From positions 1-64,000 of IMG/VR virus record IMGVR_UViG_3300036884_000299: a stretch of 64,000 nt of DNA. The stretch is one strand, 5' to 3'. The stretch comes from a virus. The translations under genes were made by a program, and so were the position numbers. A model generated the notes under the pieces. That model worked only from the letters and a program-made list of their open reading frames with translations, had not been told where the DNA came from and did no database searches. This document shows, piece after piece, positions 19,451-27,138 of the stretch (its first letter is position 1; each line of letters starts with the position of its first letter).

Positions 19451-19460
19451 AATATACTCC

Positions 19461-19673
19461 TTATAATATCCAAATAAATACCAATAAAGCAGCAAATAAC
19501 CCTACACCAGCAACTGTAGTGACTATAGCTCCTGCTACTTGTAAATTTCTACCAAGAATATCTTCAGGAGAATTTGCATCATGCTCTTGAAGCTTTAATC
19601 CTCTATTGATACCAACAATCCCTAGTCCTAATAGAATAATTAAAGTAGCAGTTATACGAAGTAATACAAACAT
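19461..19673 (-). CDS. Small two-helix membrane protein
   Basis: 70 residues. Hydrophobic helices at about 3-23 and 47-68 are joined by a polar loop. SD GGAGAG. A strong promoter lies just upstream (19690-19718), so it heads its own short unit with the AT-hook and zincin genes. Function unknown. Confidence 0.55.
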   Translation of the reverse strand: MFVLLRITATLIILLGLGIVGINRGLKLQEHDANSPEDILGRNLQVAGAIVTTVAGVGLFAALLVFIWIL

Positions 19674-19689
19674 TTTATTCTCTCCTTAG

Positions 19690-19718
19690 AGTATACTACA
19701 ACTGAAGATAAATGTCAA
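19690..19718 (-). promoter_or_regulatory. Sigma-70-type promoter
   Basis: Minus strand TTGACA (19718-19713), 17-nt spacer, TATACT (19695-19690), 17 nt before the start of the small membrane protein at 19673. It lies at the very end of the SNSSSSSF operon. Confidence 0.8.
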
Positions 19719-20239
19719 CCTAATAGAAATTCTTTGAATTTTGAATATTTCTCATTATAAGTTTCTTTTATTTCAGAAAGTATTTTAGTTTCATTAAGCC
19801 CTGTTTTTTCGTATACATATTGTATATATTCACTAGGATATAATTTCTTTCTTCTTTTATTTATTTCTTTTACTTTTATAAAAACGTCCTCATGGGTATA
19901 TTGTGGAAATTTTTTACTTAAGTATCTATCAATATCTTTATTAGATGCTACTTCAAATTGACAAATAGGGCAAAATTCCTCGGAAATGCATGAACCAATC
20001 ATATCTACTGCATTACGAATTTCAGATGAATATTCATCAGGATCACCATTATTACCAGTATTATCATAGATAATATATCCTTCTAATGCTTCATCTTCAC
20101 ATATAATATGCTCATTTTGGCATTGTATGAAACCAAAATCTTGGGGGGAAGCATCCATACCCGCTTCTGAAGCTCCACATATATCACAAACAAAGCTTGT
20201 AGTGGAACTATTTGAAACAAAACCTTTACGTATCTTCAT
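19715..20239 (-). CDS. SNSSSSSF-tag protein A, Cys-rich
   Basis: 174 residues. The N-terminus MKIRKGFVSNSSTTSFVCD is the tag shared by four genes in this operon. It is followed by a Cys/His cluster (CDICG near 18-22, CQNEHIIC near 39-46, CPIC near 90-93), suggesting zinc sites, and then a charged helical C-terminus. SD GGAGGA before ATG 20239. The same tag occurs on otherwise unrelated phage and bacterial hypotheticals in my memory; its role is unknown to me. It is the last gene of the operon led by the radical SAM gene. Confidence 0.6.
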   Translation of the reverse strand: MKIRKGFVSNSSTTSFVCDICGASEAGMDASPQDFGFIQCQNEHIICEDEALEGYIIYDNTGNNGDPDEYSSEIRNAVDMIGSCISEEFCPICQFEVASNKDIDRYLSKKFPQYTHEDVFIKVKEINKRRKKLYPSEYIQYVYEKTGLNETKILSEIKETYNEKYSKFKEFLLG

Positions 20240-20424
20240 AAGTCCTCCAATTTAAGTGTAAATTTATACCCACATTCCCCACATTCAATCTCCTCTGATT
20301 CATATCTTATAAAGCCTTTACCATAGTATCTATCATAATAATTAGGATTAGATGTAGAATAAAATTCAATATTAAGGGGAGGAGTTTCATATACATATTT
20401 ACAGGAAGGGCATTGATATTTCAT
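20236..20424 (-). CDS. Small zinc-ribbon protein
   Basis: 62 residues from ATG 20424 (MKYQCPSC). CPSC near residues 5-8 and CGEC near 47-50 give a four-cysteine zinc ribbon around a Tyr-rich insert. The upstream ATG at 20454 lacks a ribosome site, whereas TGGGGGTAAT precedes 20424. It overlaps gene A by ATGA. It belongs to the SNSSSSSF operon but has no tag itself. Confidence 0.55.
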   Translation of the reverse strand: MKYQCPSCKYVYETPPLNIEFYSTSNPNYYDRYYGKGFIRYESEEIECGECGYKFTLKLEDL

Positions 20425-20425
20425 A

Positions 20426-20806
20426 TTACCCCCAATGCTGCCTTTTGATAGCAATTCCTTCTAAAAATTCTTGCACAGGCCATGGAATAGAATTGCTAAA
20501 AGTAGAATCCACAATAATAGCAGGTTTATCAAATTGACCCTTATCTAAATATTTTATTTCCTCATCATAATAGTCATGATTCATACCTTCATAGAATCCC
20601 TTTATTTGATTTAGAAATTCTTGTCCACTTGACCTTTCATAGATTTCACAAATATCATCAACAATAAATTCTTCTTTATCAATAAGAGAAACAGCCTTTA
20701 ATACATTTTCAATTACTTCTCGTATCAATGAAGCTGAATATTTTGTTCCATCTAAAATAAAGGAGGTAGTTGAGGAATTTGATATAAAACCTAATCTAAT
20801 TTTCAT
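20426..20806 (-). CDS. SNSSSSSF-tag protein B
   Basis: 126 residues starting MKIRLGFISNSSTTSFILD. After the tag the body is acidic and helical, with no resemblance to proteins A, C or D. ATG 20806 overlaps the stop of gene C (ATGA), with GGAGAG as SD. That the short N-terminus is kept while the bodies differ is the striking point. Confidence 0.6.
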   Translation of the reverse strand: MKIRLGFISNSSTTSFILDGTKYSASLIREVIENVLKAVSLIDKEEFIVDDICEIYERSSGQEFLNQIKGFYEGMNHDYYDEEIKYLDKGQFDKPAIIVDSTFSNSIPWPVQEFLEGIAIKRQHWG

Positions 20807-21303
20807 CCATTTCTCTCCGCACCAATAACTACTTTACAATCTGTCAATATACCTGTTTCTTCTTTGAAAAGATTGATAATAGATTGCTGTCGTTCAGAAT
20901 AAAAAGATTCTTTTTTGGCGACTTCGTAGTTAAAGTTACCTGTTCCATCCATTTCATTCTCTTCATAAATAAAAGGAGGGCCATCACCTTCATCATTATG
21001 AATTTCTACAATAGCTATTCTCTTATTCCAATAATTATTAAGGCTCTGTGGGACTAATAGTTCAGTATCATTTCCCCCACAAAGAATTCTATTGTCTGCT
21101 TTCATTTCATAAAAAGTATCAAATACGCTAATAATACTATTCCAATCTTCACTCTGATATGTGTTATAATCCTGTGTTCCATCTATTATGATTTTATTCT
21201 TTTTAATATAGGACTTAAAAGAATTTTCGTCCTTAATTATTCCATATCCAATAATAAAAGAACTTGATCTTGAATTTGATACAAATCCTTCCCTACTCTT
21301 CAT
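20803..21303 (-). CDS. SNSSSSSF-tag protein C
   Basis: 166 residues from ATG 21303 (MKSREGFVSNSRSSSFIIG), preceded by GAGGAGGA. An upstream in-frame ATG at 21357 would place 18 unrelated residues before the tag and has no better ribosome site. The tag has one Arg in the Ser run. The body is acidic alpha/beta with 'IAIVEIHNDEGDGPPF'. It overlaps gene D by 11 nt. Confidence 0.6.
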   Translation of the reverse strand: MKSREGFVSNSRSSSFIIGYGIIKDENSFKSYIKKNKIIIDGTQDYNTYQSEDWNSIISVFDTFYEMKADNRILCGGNDTELLVPQSLNNYWNKRIAIVEIHNDEGDGPPFIYEENEMDGTGNFNYEVAKKESFYSERQQSIINLFKEETGILTDCKVVIGAERNG

Positions 21304-21652
21304 AGTATTCCTCCTCAAATATACCTGCCTCTTGAGATGTCCAATTGTCAACTTCAATAGATTTAATTGTATATCCTTTTTTTGCTAAGGAAGAGAAATC
21401 ATCATCAATATTCATATCATATTCACAGGAATACTTAGCTACTTTAAGTAGATAACAATCCTCTGGTAATCCCCTAGTCTTGATTATTTCTTTAGTTTCA
21501 GGCTCCAACTCAAAAAAATCTATACCCTCACTCAAACCATGACCCTCAAACCAAATATCAGTATCATCAATATTTTCTATTGTAACAGATTTACAAACAA
21601 TAATAAATGAAGATGATGAACTGTTAGATACAAAGCCTTCTCTAATTTTCAT
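21293..21652 (-). CDS. SNSSSSSF-tag protein D
   Basis: 119 residues from ATG 21652 (MKIREGFVSNSSSSSFIIV), with AGGGGGA as ribosome site. The longer reading from 21709 is rejected because it puts the tag internally. This is the canonical form of the tag. The body is acidic and ends in a Glu/Tyr-rich tail. First of the tagged proteins downstream of the radical SAM gene. Confidence 0.6.
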   Translation of the reverse strand: MKIREGFVSNSSSSSFIIVCKSVTIENIDDTDIWFEGHGLSEGIDFFELEPETKEIIKTRGLPEDCYLLKVAKYSCEYDMNIDDDFSSLAKKGYTIKSIEVDNWTSQEAGIFEEEYYEE

Positions 21653-21662
21653 TATAATCCCC

Positions 21663-21872
21663 CTATTTATGTAGACCAGAAGCACCCTGTTCCTGTGCCC
21701 ACCGAACAAAATAATAATTGATATTTCTGTATACTTTTAATACAACAGTTTTCCACAATTCATTATCCCATATTTCAGGATTAGGATTTTCTTCTGAAAT
21801 CTTCTGTGCTTGAAGATCTAGTACATCTCTAATCTCAGCAAAGCGACATTCCTCAATAATAATTGCTTTCAT
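21663..21872 (-). CDS. Hypothetical protein between radical SAM and tag genes
   Basis: 69 residues, helical, acidic in the first half, with several Trp (IWDNELWKTV). It overlaps the end of the radical SAM gene by ATGA-type coupling. It lacks the tag. Its small size and position would suit a partner or carrier protein for the enzyme, but no known carrier family (for example RRE) is recognised. Confidence 0.5.
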   Translation of the reverse strand: MKAIIIEECRFAEIRDVLDLQAQKISEENPNPEIWDNELWKTVVLKVYRNINYYFVRWAQEQGASGLHK

Positions 21873-22960
21873 TATCTATCCTTACAATCATTAACATCAT
21901 AGACAAAACATGACCTACACATTCCACTATACTTACAATTACAATTTTTACTTGAATTCAATAGAGTTTTTCTATATTGTATTACTCGTGGATTGAACCA
22001 TACATCTTTAATATAATCCTCTATTGATAAAATGTCAATACCCTCTTTCCACTCTTCAGTTTGTCCTTGTAAAAATGAGCATGGGTAGCCATTGCCATCA
22101 ACATCAATATAAAAAGAGAACAAAGTAGATTCACAATTATCTACTGATTGAATTAGTTTTTCTGCATCTTCTCTATCTGCTACTGCTTTCATGAACATTG
22201 CAGAAGAGCAAGAATCAAAACCAAATTTAACCATATCAGATAAACAAAAATCCACTAAAGTTTTAAACTCTTGAAATGAAGGAGGATGATAATGGGCTTT
22301 AGGGTTTTTATCCTTATATTGTAAGAATACAATAGCGTTCATATTCCGTAGCCGGGGGTCTTCATTCATATCATGGAGAACCTCATGAGCAAAATCTAAA
22401 GTCTCTTTAGCTAGCATAAAATGTATATTTACTTGGTCCATGCCAGTATCAGTATAAAGCTTAATTGCGTTATATGCTGTTTCTTTATTATGCTTGTAAA
22501 CACTTACAGCTACAGCGCCACATAATTCTTTTGTTTTTTTTGCAACTTCTTCAGTAACATCAATACCATTAGTAGTATAATTAGGGATAATATCTCTATC
22601 CCTCGTATATTTTAATATATTCCAAAAGTCAGGATTAGCATCAATATCAGTTATTCCAAAAGCTATTTGAGTTAGAGTAGGAACATTTATTTTTTCAAAA
22701 AGTTTTATATATGTATCTATATCCATATACTCTATAGGAAGATTAGGTTGATTACCCTTATAGCAAAATTGACAGCCGCCCTTGCAACCCCCAGAAGCTA
22801 TTTCAATATCTAGTATTTCTGGACCATAGGGAGAATATAGAGGATCATCACTTATGGTTCTACCCCATCGCATGAAATGTCCTGTTTTCATATTAAAAGT
22901 ATAATTATAATTATTAGACTTATAATATTTCACATTCTTGACTATGGTGCTCATCGCCAT
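21872..22960 (-). CDS. Radical SAM/SPASM enzyme
   Basis: 362 residues. C59, C63 and C66 (GGCKGGCQFCYKG) form the CX3CX2C cluster that binds the SAM-cleaving [4Fe-4S] centre. The C-terminus carries a SPASM-like set: CX12GX4C (NCEST...GNGYPC), then CX1CX5CX2C (NCNCKYSGMCRSC) and a last Cys in NDC. Such enzymes usually modify peptides or proteins (RiPP maturases, anSME). It heads an operon, from the promoter at 22978-23006, that runs through four proteins sharing one N-terminal tag, so the tag is a plausible substrate or recognition site. That link is inference. Confidence 0.8.
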   Translation of the reverse strand: MAMSTIVKNVKYYKSNNYNYTFNMKTGHFMRWGRTISDDPLYSPYGPEILDIEIASGGCKGGCQFCYKGNQPNLPIEYMDIDTYIKLFEKINVPTLTQIAFGITDIDANPDFWNILKYTRDRDIIPNYTTNGIDVTEEVAKKTKELCGAVAVSVYKHNKETAYNAIKLYTDTGMDQVNIHFMLAKETLDFAHEVLHDMNEDPRLRNMNAIVFLQYKDKNPKAHYHPPSFQEFKTLVDFCLSDMVKFGFDSCSSAMFMKAVADREDAEKLIQSVDNCESTLFSFYIDVDGNGYPCSFLQGQTEEWKEGIDILSIEDYIKDVWFNPRVIQYRKTLLNSSKNCNCKYSGMCRSCFVYDVNDCKDR

Positions 22961-22977
22961 GTTAGGCTCCTTATATT

Positions 22978-23006
22978 ACTATACTAAACTTCTAGTGAAT
23001 TGTCAA
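22978..23006 (-). promoter_or_regulatory. Sigma-70-type promoter of the radical SAM/tag operon
   Basis: Minus strand TTGACA (23006-23001), 17-nt spacer, TATAGT (22983-22978), 18 nt before ATG 22960. No terminator is visible before 19715, so seven genes can be read from it. Confidence 0.75.
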
Positions 23007-23445
23007 TAGTCTCCCAGCCCGTCTCTACTCTCCGGTAGAATGTCCACTGCTGATAAGGAATAGAAAAGAAATCCTCATTATCCATGAACCTATTTGATAC
23101 TTGGGTTATTTTAGATTCCTTTATTATACTCATATCAATCATGCCTAAACATGTACAATTATGATTGAACATAACATAAAAATTAGCCTTACTCGTTGCC
23201 TTCCTATGAGGAACCCTGATATCTGGCCATATTGTCTGCCAATTAGATTCATTCTTCCATTGAGATTTTATTTCTACTTCAGCAATATAATTATGCCCAT
23301 TTAATTTCATTTGAATATCGCCATCTTTCAGCATCTCTGTAGGGTCTAAATCTCCATAACCTAATTGCCTTAAAAACTGTATTGCAACTTCCTTACCTTT
23401 TTTATCATTCTCTTCGTATAACTTACGTGAAAACCTCTTATTCAT
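22984..23445 (-). CDS. Putative PD-(D/E)XK nuclease-fold protein
   Basis: 153 residues. 'DGDIQMKLNGHNYIAEVEIKSQWK' (about 42-65) gives D...EVEIK, the spacing of a PD-(D/E)XK active site, preceded by a basic helix. It lies directly downstream of the SbcC-like gene, in the direction of transcription, in a DNA-metabolism block. The start is ATG 23445 with AAGGAG. Nuclease activity is inferred; the fold could also serve DNA binding only. Confidence 0.45.
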   Translation of the reverse strand: MNKRFSRKLYEENDKKGKEVAIQFLRQLGYGDLDPTEMLKDGDIQMKLNGHNYIAEVEIKSQWKNESNWQTIWPDIRVPHRKATSKANFYVMFNHNCTCLGMIDMSIIKESKITQVSNRFMDNEDFFSIPYQQWTFYRRVETGWETIDNSLEV

Positions 23446-23455
23446 GATGCTCCTT

Positions 23456-25513
23456 TTAGTAGTCTATGTTATTTTCAAATACCCCTCCCTTTACCTTATA
23501 GATTTTAGCTCCTTGATATCTAAGGATAGGGAGTACATTTTCTTTATGTGTAATTACAAATAGTTGCTTAAAGCCCCCTATGGAAGCTATTGTTTCGAAC
23601 AGCTTTTCCGCTGTTTGTGGGTCTGCATTTGCTTCAGGCTCATCTAAGAAAATCATGTCAGAACCAAAAGCACGAGCTACAGATACATTAAACCCTAATG
23701 TAGATAACGCTGATTCAAAGCCGGAAACCATCCTCAAACTTCTCCATTCTGGTTCTAAATTAGATTTATAATAGAATGAAATTCCTTTTTTGTCAGATTG
23801 CAATGCTACCTCAAAATGATCCTTAGTAGTAGCAAAGAAACTATTCATATGAGACTCTAGAAGCTTACACGCCTTCATATTAATAAAGGAAGGGAAGTCA
23901 ATAGTATAAATCTGATTAACCAGATTGAGGTTATTCACTTTAGACTCTAATGCATTTATCTCCAAGTTCAAATTAATAATAGTATTCTCATCTTTTTCTT
24001 TAGCTTTTTTTGACTTCTCATTCATCTCAGCTTTAGTTATATTGCTTTGAATTCTTTTCTGAATATCATCAATAGCAGCCTGAATATCTTTTACAGACTT
24101 ATTAGTAGCTTCGTTAATTTCAGGTTTAGGATTTATTTCTAGCCATTCTTGAATCTTAACCATTTCCTTTTGAGTATCATTAATATTTTTTTGAGCAGTA
24201 TCTATACTAATACTATGTTGAATAAGCTCTTCTTTTATCTCCTCCATACGGGCTTCATACCCTGATAAGGTTTGCCTAATATACCCCAGTTCATTTTCCT
24301 TTTTTTCTATTTCTTGTTTATAATCTAAATCTATACGGTCAGATTTTTTCATTTCCTCTTCATAATTCTGTATTGTTCCTTTATCTATAGTAATATTAGT
24401 TTCAATATGGAATTTTTCTTCATTGAACTTAGTAATAATACTAGTAAATTTTTCTATTCCCTCTATTGAGCAGTCTTGACCACATTCTGTACATTTCCCT
24501 TTTTTATGTGTCTCTAAATACTTTTTATTTATACTTATTTCTGATTTTAATTCTATTAATTTGTTTTCTTGGGTTTGTAAATCTTTATATACTTCTTCTA
24601 TATTAAATTTGGATTTATACCCATCCATTTCTTTCTTATTATGTACTATATATATTTTTATTCTTTCTATAGACTCTATTAAAGGCTGTATTTCATTTTT
24701 CTTTACTTCATAATCCGTTTGGATTTTAATTAGCATTTCTTTTGTTCTTTCTTCTCTTACCAAATAATTTTGAACTTCTCTTTGAGCTTTTTCTATTTTT
24801 TGTTGGGTTGAATTTAACTGATTTAACTTATCAGTATATATATCCAATTTCTCATAAAGATACTCTGTTAGATGCGCCTGTTTTAATTCATCTTGTAATT
24901 GAGTTAATTCTGATTCATCCACTGAAATAACTCTAAACAAGGGATACTCCATATTTTTTAATGCATTTATTCCTGCTTTTTTTGCTATTATAGATTTCTG
25001 TATTTCGTCCTTATCAATTTTTATTTTCTCTACAATATCTATAAAATCTGAATTAAATAATTTCTTGAATATATCTCTTCTCTCTGTTGGTGTCATTAAT
25101 GCTAATGGTTGCTTACCTTGGAGATTGAATATGACTTTACTCATAATATCCAAGTCGAACTTTAATCCAAGGAATTGGTCAACTTCTGAATTTTTATAGG
25201 TATTACCTTTATATGATGCTTCTTTTGAAACTGAAGCCCTTCCGGTATCACCCCTAATGACCAGTACCATAGGTGACTCTTTATTGTTTCCGAATACATA
25301 GCCGAGTCTAATCTCAAAAAACTTTTCACCAGTCTTGATATATTCTCTCCATGTATCTCCTCGCCTATAATCAGAAATGGCGTAGGCTATAGCAGCAAAT
25401 ACTGCTGATTTACCTGAACCAACAATACCTTGGATTAGATTTATACCCTCAATAAATTCTAAATGAGCATCAGAAATATTCATCCAGTTTTTTAAATCTA
25501 AGAATTGTATCAT
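23456..25513 (-). CDS. SbcC/Rad50-like recombination ATPase (gp46-type)
   Basis: 685 residues. Walker A GIVGSGKS at 29-36; two long coiled-coil arms flank a zinc hook CTECGQDC near 341-348; the C-terminal half has the signature region (VSGFESALSTLG) and Walker B FLDEPEANAD near 624. This is the subunit that, with an SbcD/Mre11 nuclease, processes DNA ends; the likely partner is encoded at 36176 on the other strand. Its start overlaps the stop of the upstream coiled-coil gene (ATGA). Strong assignment to the family; the phage gp46 role follows from context. Confidence 0.85.
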   Translation of the reverse strand: MIQFLDLKNWMNISDAHLEFIEGINLIQGIVGSGKSAVFAAIAYAISDYRRGDTWREYIKTGEKFFEIRLGYVFGNNKESPMVLVIRGDTGRASVSKEASYKGNTYKNSEVDQFLGLKFDLDIMSKVIFNLQGKQPLALMTPTERRDIFKKLFNSDFIDIVEKIKIDKDEIQKSIIAKKAGINALKNMEYPLFRVISVDESELTQLQDELKQAHLTEYLYEKLDIYTDKLNQLNSTQQKIEKAQREVQNYLVREERTKEMLIKIQTDYEVKKNEIQPLIESIERIKIYIVHNKKEMDGYKSKFNIEEVYKDLQTQENKLIELKSEISINKKYLETHKKGKCTECGQDCSIEGIEKFTSIITKFNEEKFHIETNITIDKGTIQNYEEEMKKSDRIDLDYKQEIEKKENELGYIRQTLSGYEARMEEIKEELIQHSISIDTAQKNINDTQKEMVKIQEWLEINPKPEINEATNKSVKDIQAAIDDIQKRIQSNITKAEMNEKSKKAKEKDENTIINLNLEINALESKVNNLNLVNQIYTIDFPSFINMKACKLLESHMNSFFATTKDHFEVALQSDKKGISFYYKSNLEPEWRSLRMVSGFESALSTLGFNVSVARAFGSDMIFLDEPEANADPQTAEKLFETIASIGGFKQLFVITHKENVLPILRYQGAKIYKVKGGVFENNIDY

Positions 25514-25797
25514 GAATGTTCCTTAAGTAGAATATTATATTTATTTTCCCATTCTTCAGCCCTTTCCTTATACACAAAGGCTTCATCTTCAGCATCAATA
25601 ACAGCATCTTTAGCATCTTCAACATCTGATTCTAAATCAGATATTTTATCTTCATATCCCCCAATTTCAATTTTTGTAAACTCCTCTAAGGGAATAAATC
25701 TTCCAAATTCTTTGGATATGAGAATATTTCTATCTTCGTCTAAAACTTGTAAATCATATTCAATTCCACTTACATCAGTTATCTTGAGATATGCCAT
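25510..25797 (-). CDS. Small acidic coiled-coil protein
   Basis: 95 residues from ATG 25797 (MAYLKITDV), preceded by GGAGGA. A beta-like N-terminal half is followed by a strongly acidic heptad-repeat helix (ISDLESDVEDAKDAVIDAEDEA). The longer reading from 25845 overlaps the promoter and is rejected. Overlap with the SbcC-like gene suggests co-expression. Function unknown. Confidence 0.55.
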   Translation of the reverse strand: MAYLKITDVSGIEYDLQVLDEDRNILISKEFGRFIPLEEFTKIEIGGYEDKISDLESDVEDAKDAVIDAEDEAFVYKERAEEWENKYNILLKEHS

Positions 25798-25816
25798 TTT
25801 TGATCCTCCACAAAAG

Positions 25817-25845
25817 AGTATACCACAGATGGTAGTGATTGTCAA
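25817..25845 (-). promoter_or_regulatory. Sigma-70-type promoter for the SbcC-like operon
   Basis: Minus strand TTGACA (25845-25840), 17-nt spacer, TATACT (25822-25817), 20 nt before ATG 25797; the -35 element overlaps the end of ssb. Confidence 0.8.
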
Positions 25846-26159
25846 TAGTCTATACTGGATGCCATTATCTTAACTCGGGTTAGATGTTCTCCCTCTGCTG
25901 AATCCCATCTATCTTGCTTTAGTCTACCTATGACTCGTACAGGAACACCATATTTTACTTTCTCTTTGGCTACTGTAGCTATGTCTCCCCATGCTTCTAC
26001 CATGAAATAGGAGATTTCTTTTTTATACTCTTCATCTACTTTATAGGTGCGAGTGCAGCTAATAATAAAAGAAACAACAAGATTTTGAGTAGAAGTAACA
26101 TGAACTTTAGGTTCATACGTAGCAATACCTTCAATAACAACGGAATTTAGTGAGCCCAT
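25842..26159 (-). CDS. ssb: Single-stranded DNA-binding protein
   Basis: 105 residues of the bacterial SSB/PriB OB fold: NSVVIEGIATYEPK at the N-terminus, VVSFIISCTRTYKVDEEYKKEISYFMVEAWGD in the centre and VRVIGRLKQDRW near 75-86. It lacks the usual acidic C-terminal tip, ending in IDY, so it may not bind host SSB partners. It opens the leftward block and faces the rightward dUTPase-like gene across a 225-nt control region. Confidence 0.8.
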   Translation of the reverse strand: MGSLNSVVIEGIATYEPKVHVTSTQNLVVSFIISCTRTYKVDEEYKKEISYFMVEAWGDIATVAKEKVKYGVPVRVIGRLKQDRWDSAEGEHLTRVKIMASSIDY

Positions 26160-26318
26160 AGGTATCTCCTTATATAGAGAGTAGTCTTTCTATTTAGTTT
26201 TGTCTACTTATATAGTAATTCTACTATATAGAAGTATTGATGGTTTGAATATATGAATCTTCATATACTAGGGTAACATTATTAGTATAATACAATAAAT
26301 ATAATAAGATTAATATTA

Positions 26319-26335
26319 GGGAGGATTCTCCTCCC
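26319..26335. terminator. Short GC-rich hairpin just upstream of a promoter
   Basis: GGGAGGA / TCCTCCC with a TTC loop, 7 perfect pairs, ending 2 nt before the -35 box of the next promoter. No clear T run follows on either strand, so it may be an insulator or operator and not a terminator. Confidence 0.35.
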
Positions 26336-26337
26336 TG

Positions 26338-26366
26338 TTGACAATTTTAAGCATATATACTAATAT
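26338..26366 (+). promoter_or_regulatory. Sigma-70-type promoter for the rightward block
   Basis: TTGACA (26338-26343), 17-nt spacer, TAATAT (26361-26366), 18 nt before ATG 26385, followed by AAGGAG. Confidence 0.8.
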
Positions 26367-26384
26367 ATAGTAAGGAGAATTATA

Positions 26385-26906
26385 ATGATTGAATTTGCTC
26401 TGATTCGTGATACTCGTATTCCTTCTAGAGGTACTTCGAAATCTTCAGGTATAGATATTTTTTGTCCTAAGATGGATGATGCTTTCATAAAGACGTTTAA
26501 TTCCAGAAATAACCACGCCCGTTCTATGGCATACTACGATGATTCACATCATAATATTTTTGTATACCCTCATGGACAAGTAATGATTCCTACAGGATTA
26601 CTAGTAAATTTTTTAGAGCAGGAGGATTCTACTCTTATTGCTCTAAATAGAGGTTCAATATCCTGGGAGCCTAGATTAACATTATTGGCATGTAATATTG
26701 ATCAAGATTATCAGGGTGAGCTGTTCATCAGTATGCAGAACTATTCCGACTTGGCTACTATTATTCTGCCTGAACAGAAATTAACCCAAGTGGTAAGGGT
26801 GCCTGTATTCTATGATGAAATAAAAATAGTAAAAGAAAGTGAGATTTTTAATACAATAACAGAACGAGGAATTGGAGCTTTAGGGTCAACGGATACAGCT
26901 CTATAA
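26385..26906 (+). CDS. dUTPase-family protein
   Basis: 173 residues. The trimeric dUTPase motifs can be followed in order: SSGIDIFCP (about 20-28), LNRGSISWEPRLTLLACNIDQDYQGEL (about 87-113), an NYSDLATIILPEQKLTQVV segment (about 119-137) and RGIGALGSTD (about 160-169, the P-loop-like motif V). The first motif has I in place of the usual Y (AGYDL), which could alter base recognition, and there is an extra segment at 33-60. Role: keeping dUTP low or balancing nucleotides during replication. Family call solid, exact substrate less so. Confidence 0.75.
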   Translation: MIEFALIRDTRIPSRGTSKSSGIDIFCPKMDDAFIKTFNSRNNHARSMAYYDDSHHNIFVYPHGQVMIPTGLLVNFLEQEDSTLIALNRGSISWEPRLTLLACNIDQDYQGELFISMQNYSDLATIILPEQKLTQVVRVPVFYDEIKIVKESEIFNTITERGIGALGSTDTAL

Positions 26907-26925
26907 AACATAATAAGGAGGTATA

Positions 26926-27114
26926 ATGCTCGAAGAAAATGAATTTAAGTTTCTAAATTCTGAACAAGAAATAATTGATGAGCATGGACAGGCATATTAT
27001 GATAAACTAACTAAAATAGTAAAATATCAAGATGAAGTTGTATCTAAAATGTCTGAGAAAGAAAAAAGAGATAAGGTAGTGAATTTTATTATGAATGGGC
27101 CGGGAGGTGACTGA
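26926..27114 (+). CDS. Hypothetical small protein
   Basis: 62 residues, charged and helical. SD AAGGAGG precedes ATG 26926. Its last codons (GGG AGG TGA) contain GGAGGTGA, which looks like the original ribosome site of the gene now displaced to 27992 by the homing endonuclease. Function unknown. Confidence 0.5.
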   Translation: MLEENEFKFLNSEQEIIDEHGQAYYDKLTKIVKYQDEVVSKMSEKEKRDKVVNFIMNGPGGD

Positions 27115-27138
27115 TTAGCTAATTCATACTAACTATGC

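Larger units (their letters stand above)
26160..26384. promoter_or_regulatory. Divergent AT-rich control region
   Basis: 225 nt between leftward ssb and the rightward dUTPase-like gene, with no gene. It contains a 9-bp perfect inverted repeat at 26209-26230 (TATATAGTA, ATTC, TACTATATA), a second short palindrome ATATGA/TCATAT near 26251-26266, a 7-bp GC-rich hairpin at 26319-26335, and a promoter at 26338-26366. This is where the two main DNA-metabolism blocks diverge. It could be an operator region or replication start; the sequence alone does not decide. Confidence 0.5.

Noticed and set aside
26160-26384. CRISPR or iteron array
   Set aside because: No regularly spaced direct repeats of 20-40 nt here or elsewhere; only short palindromes.
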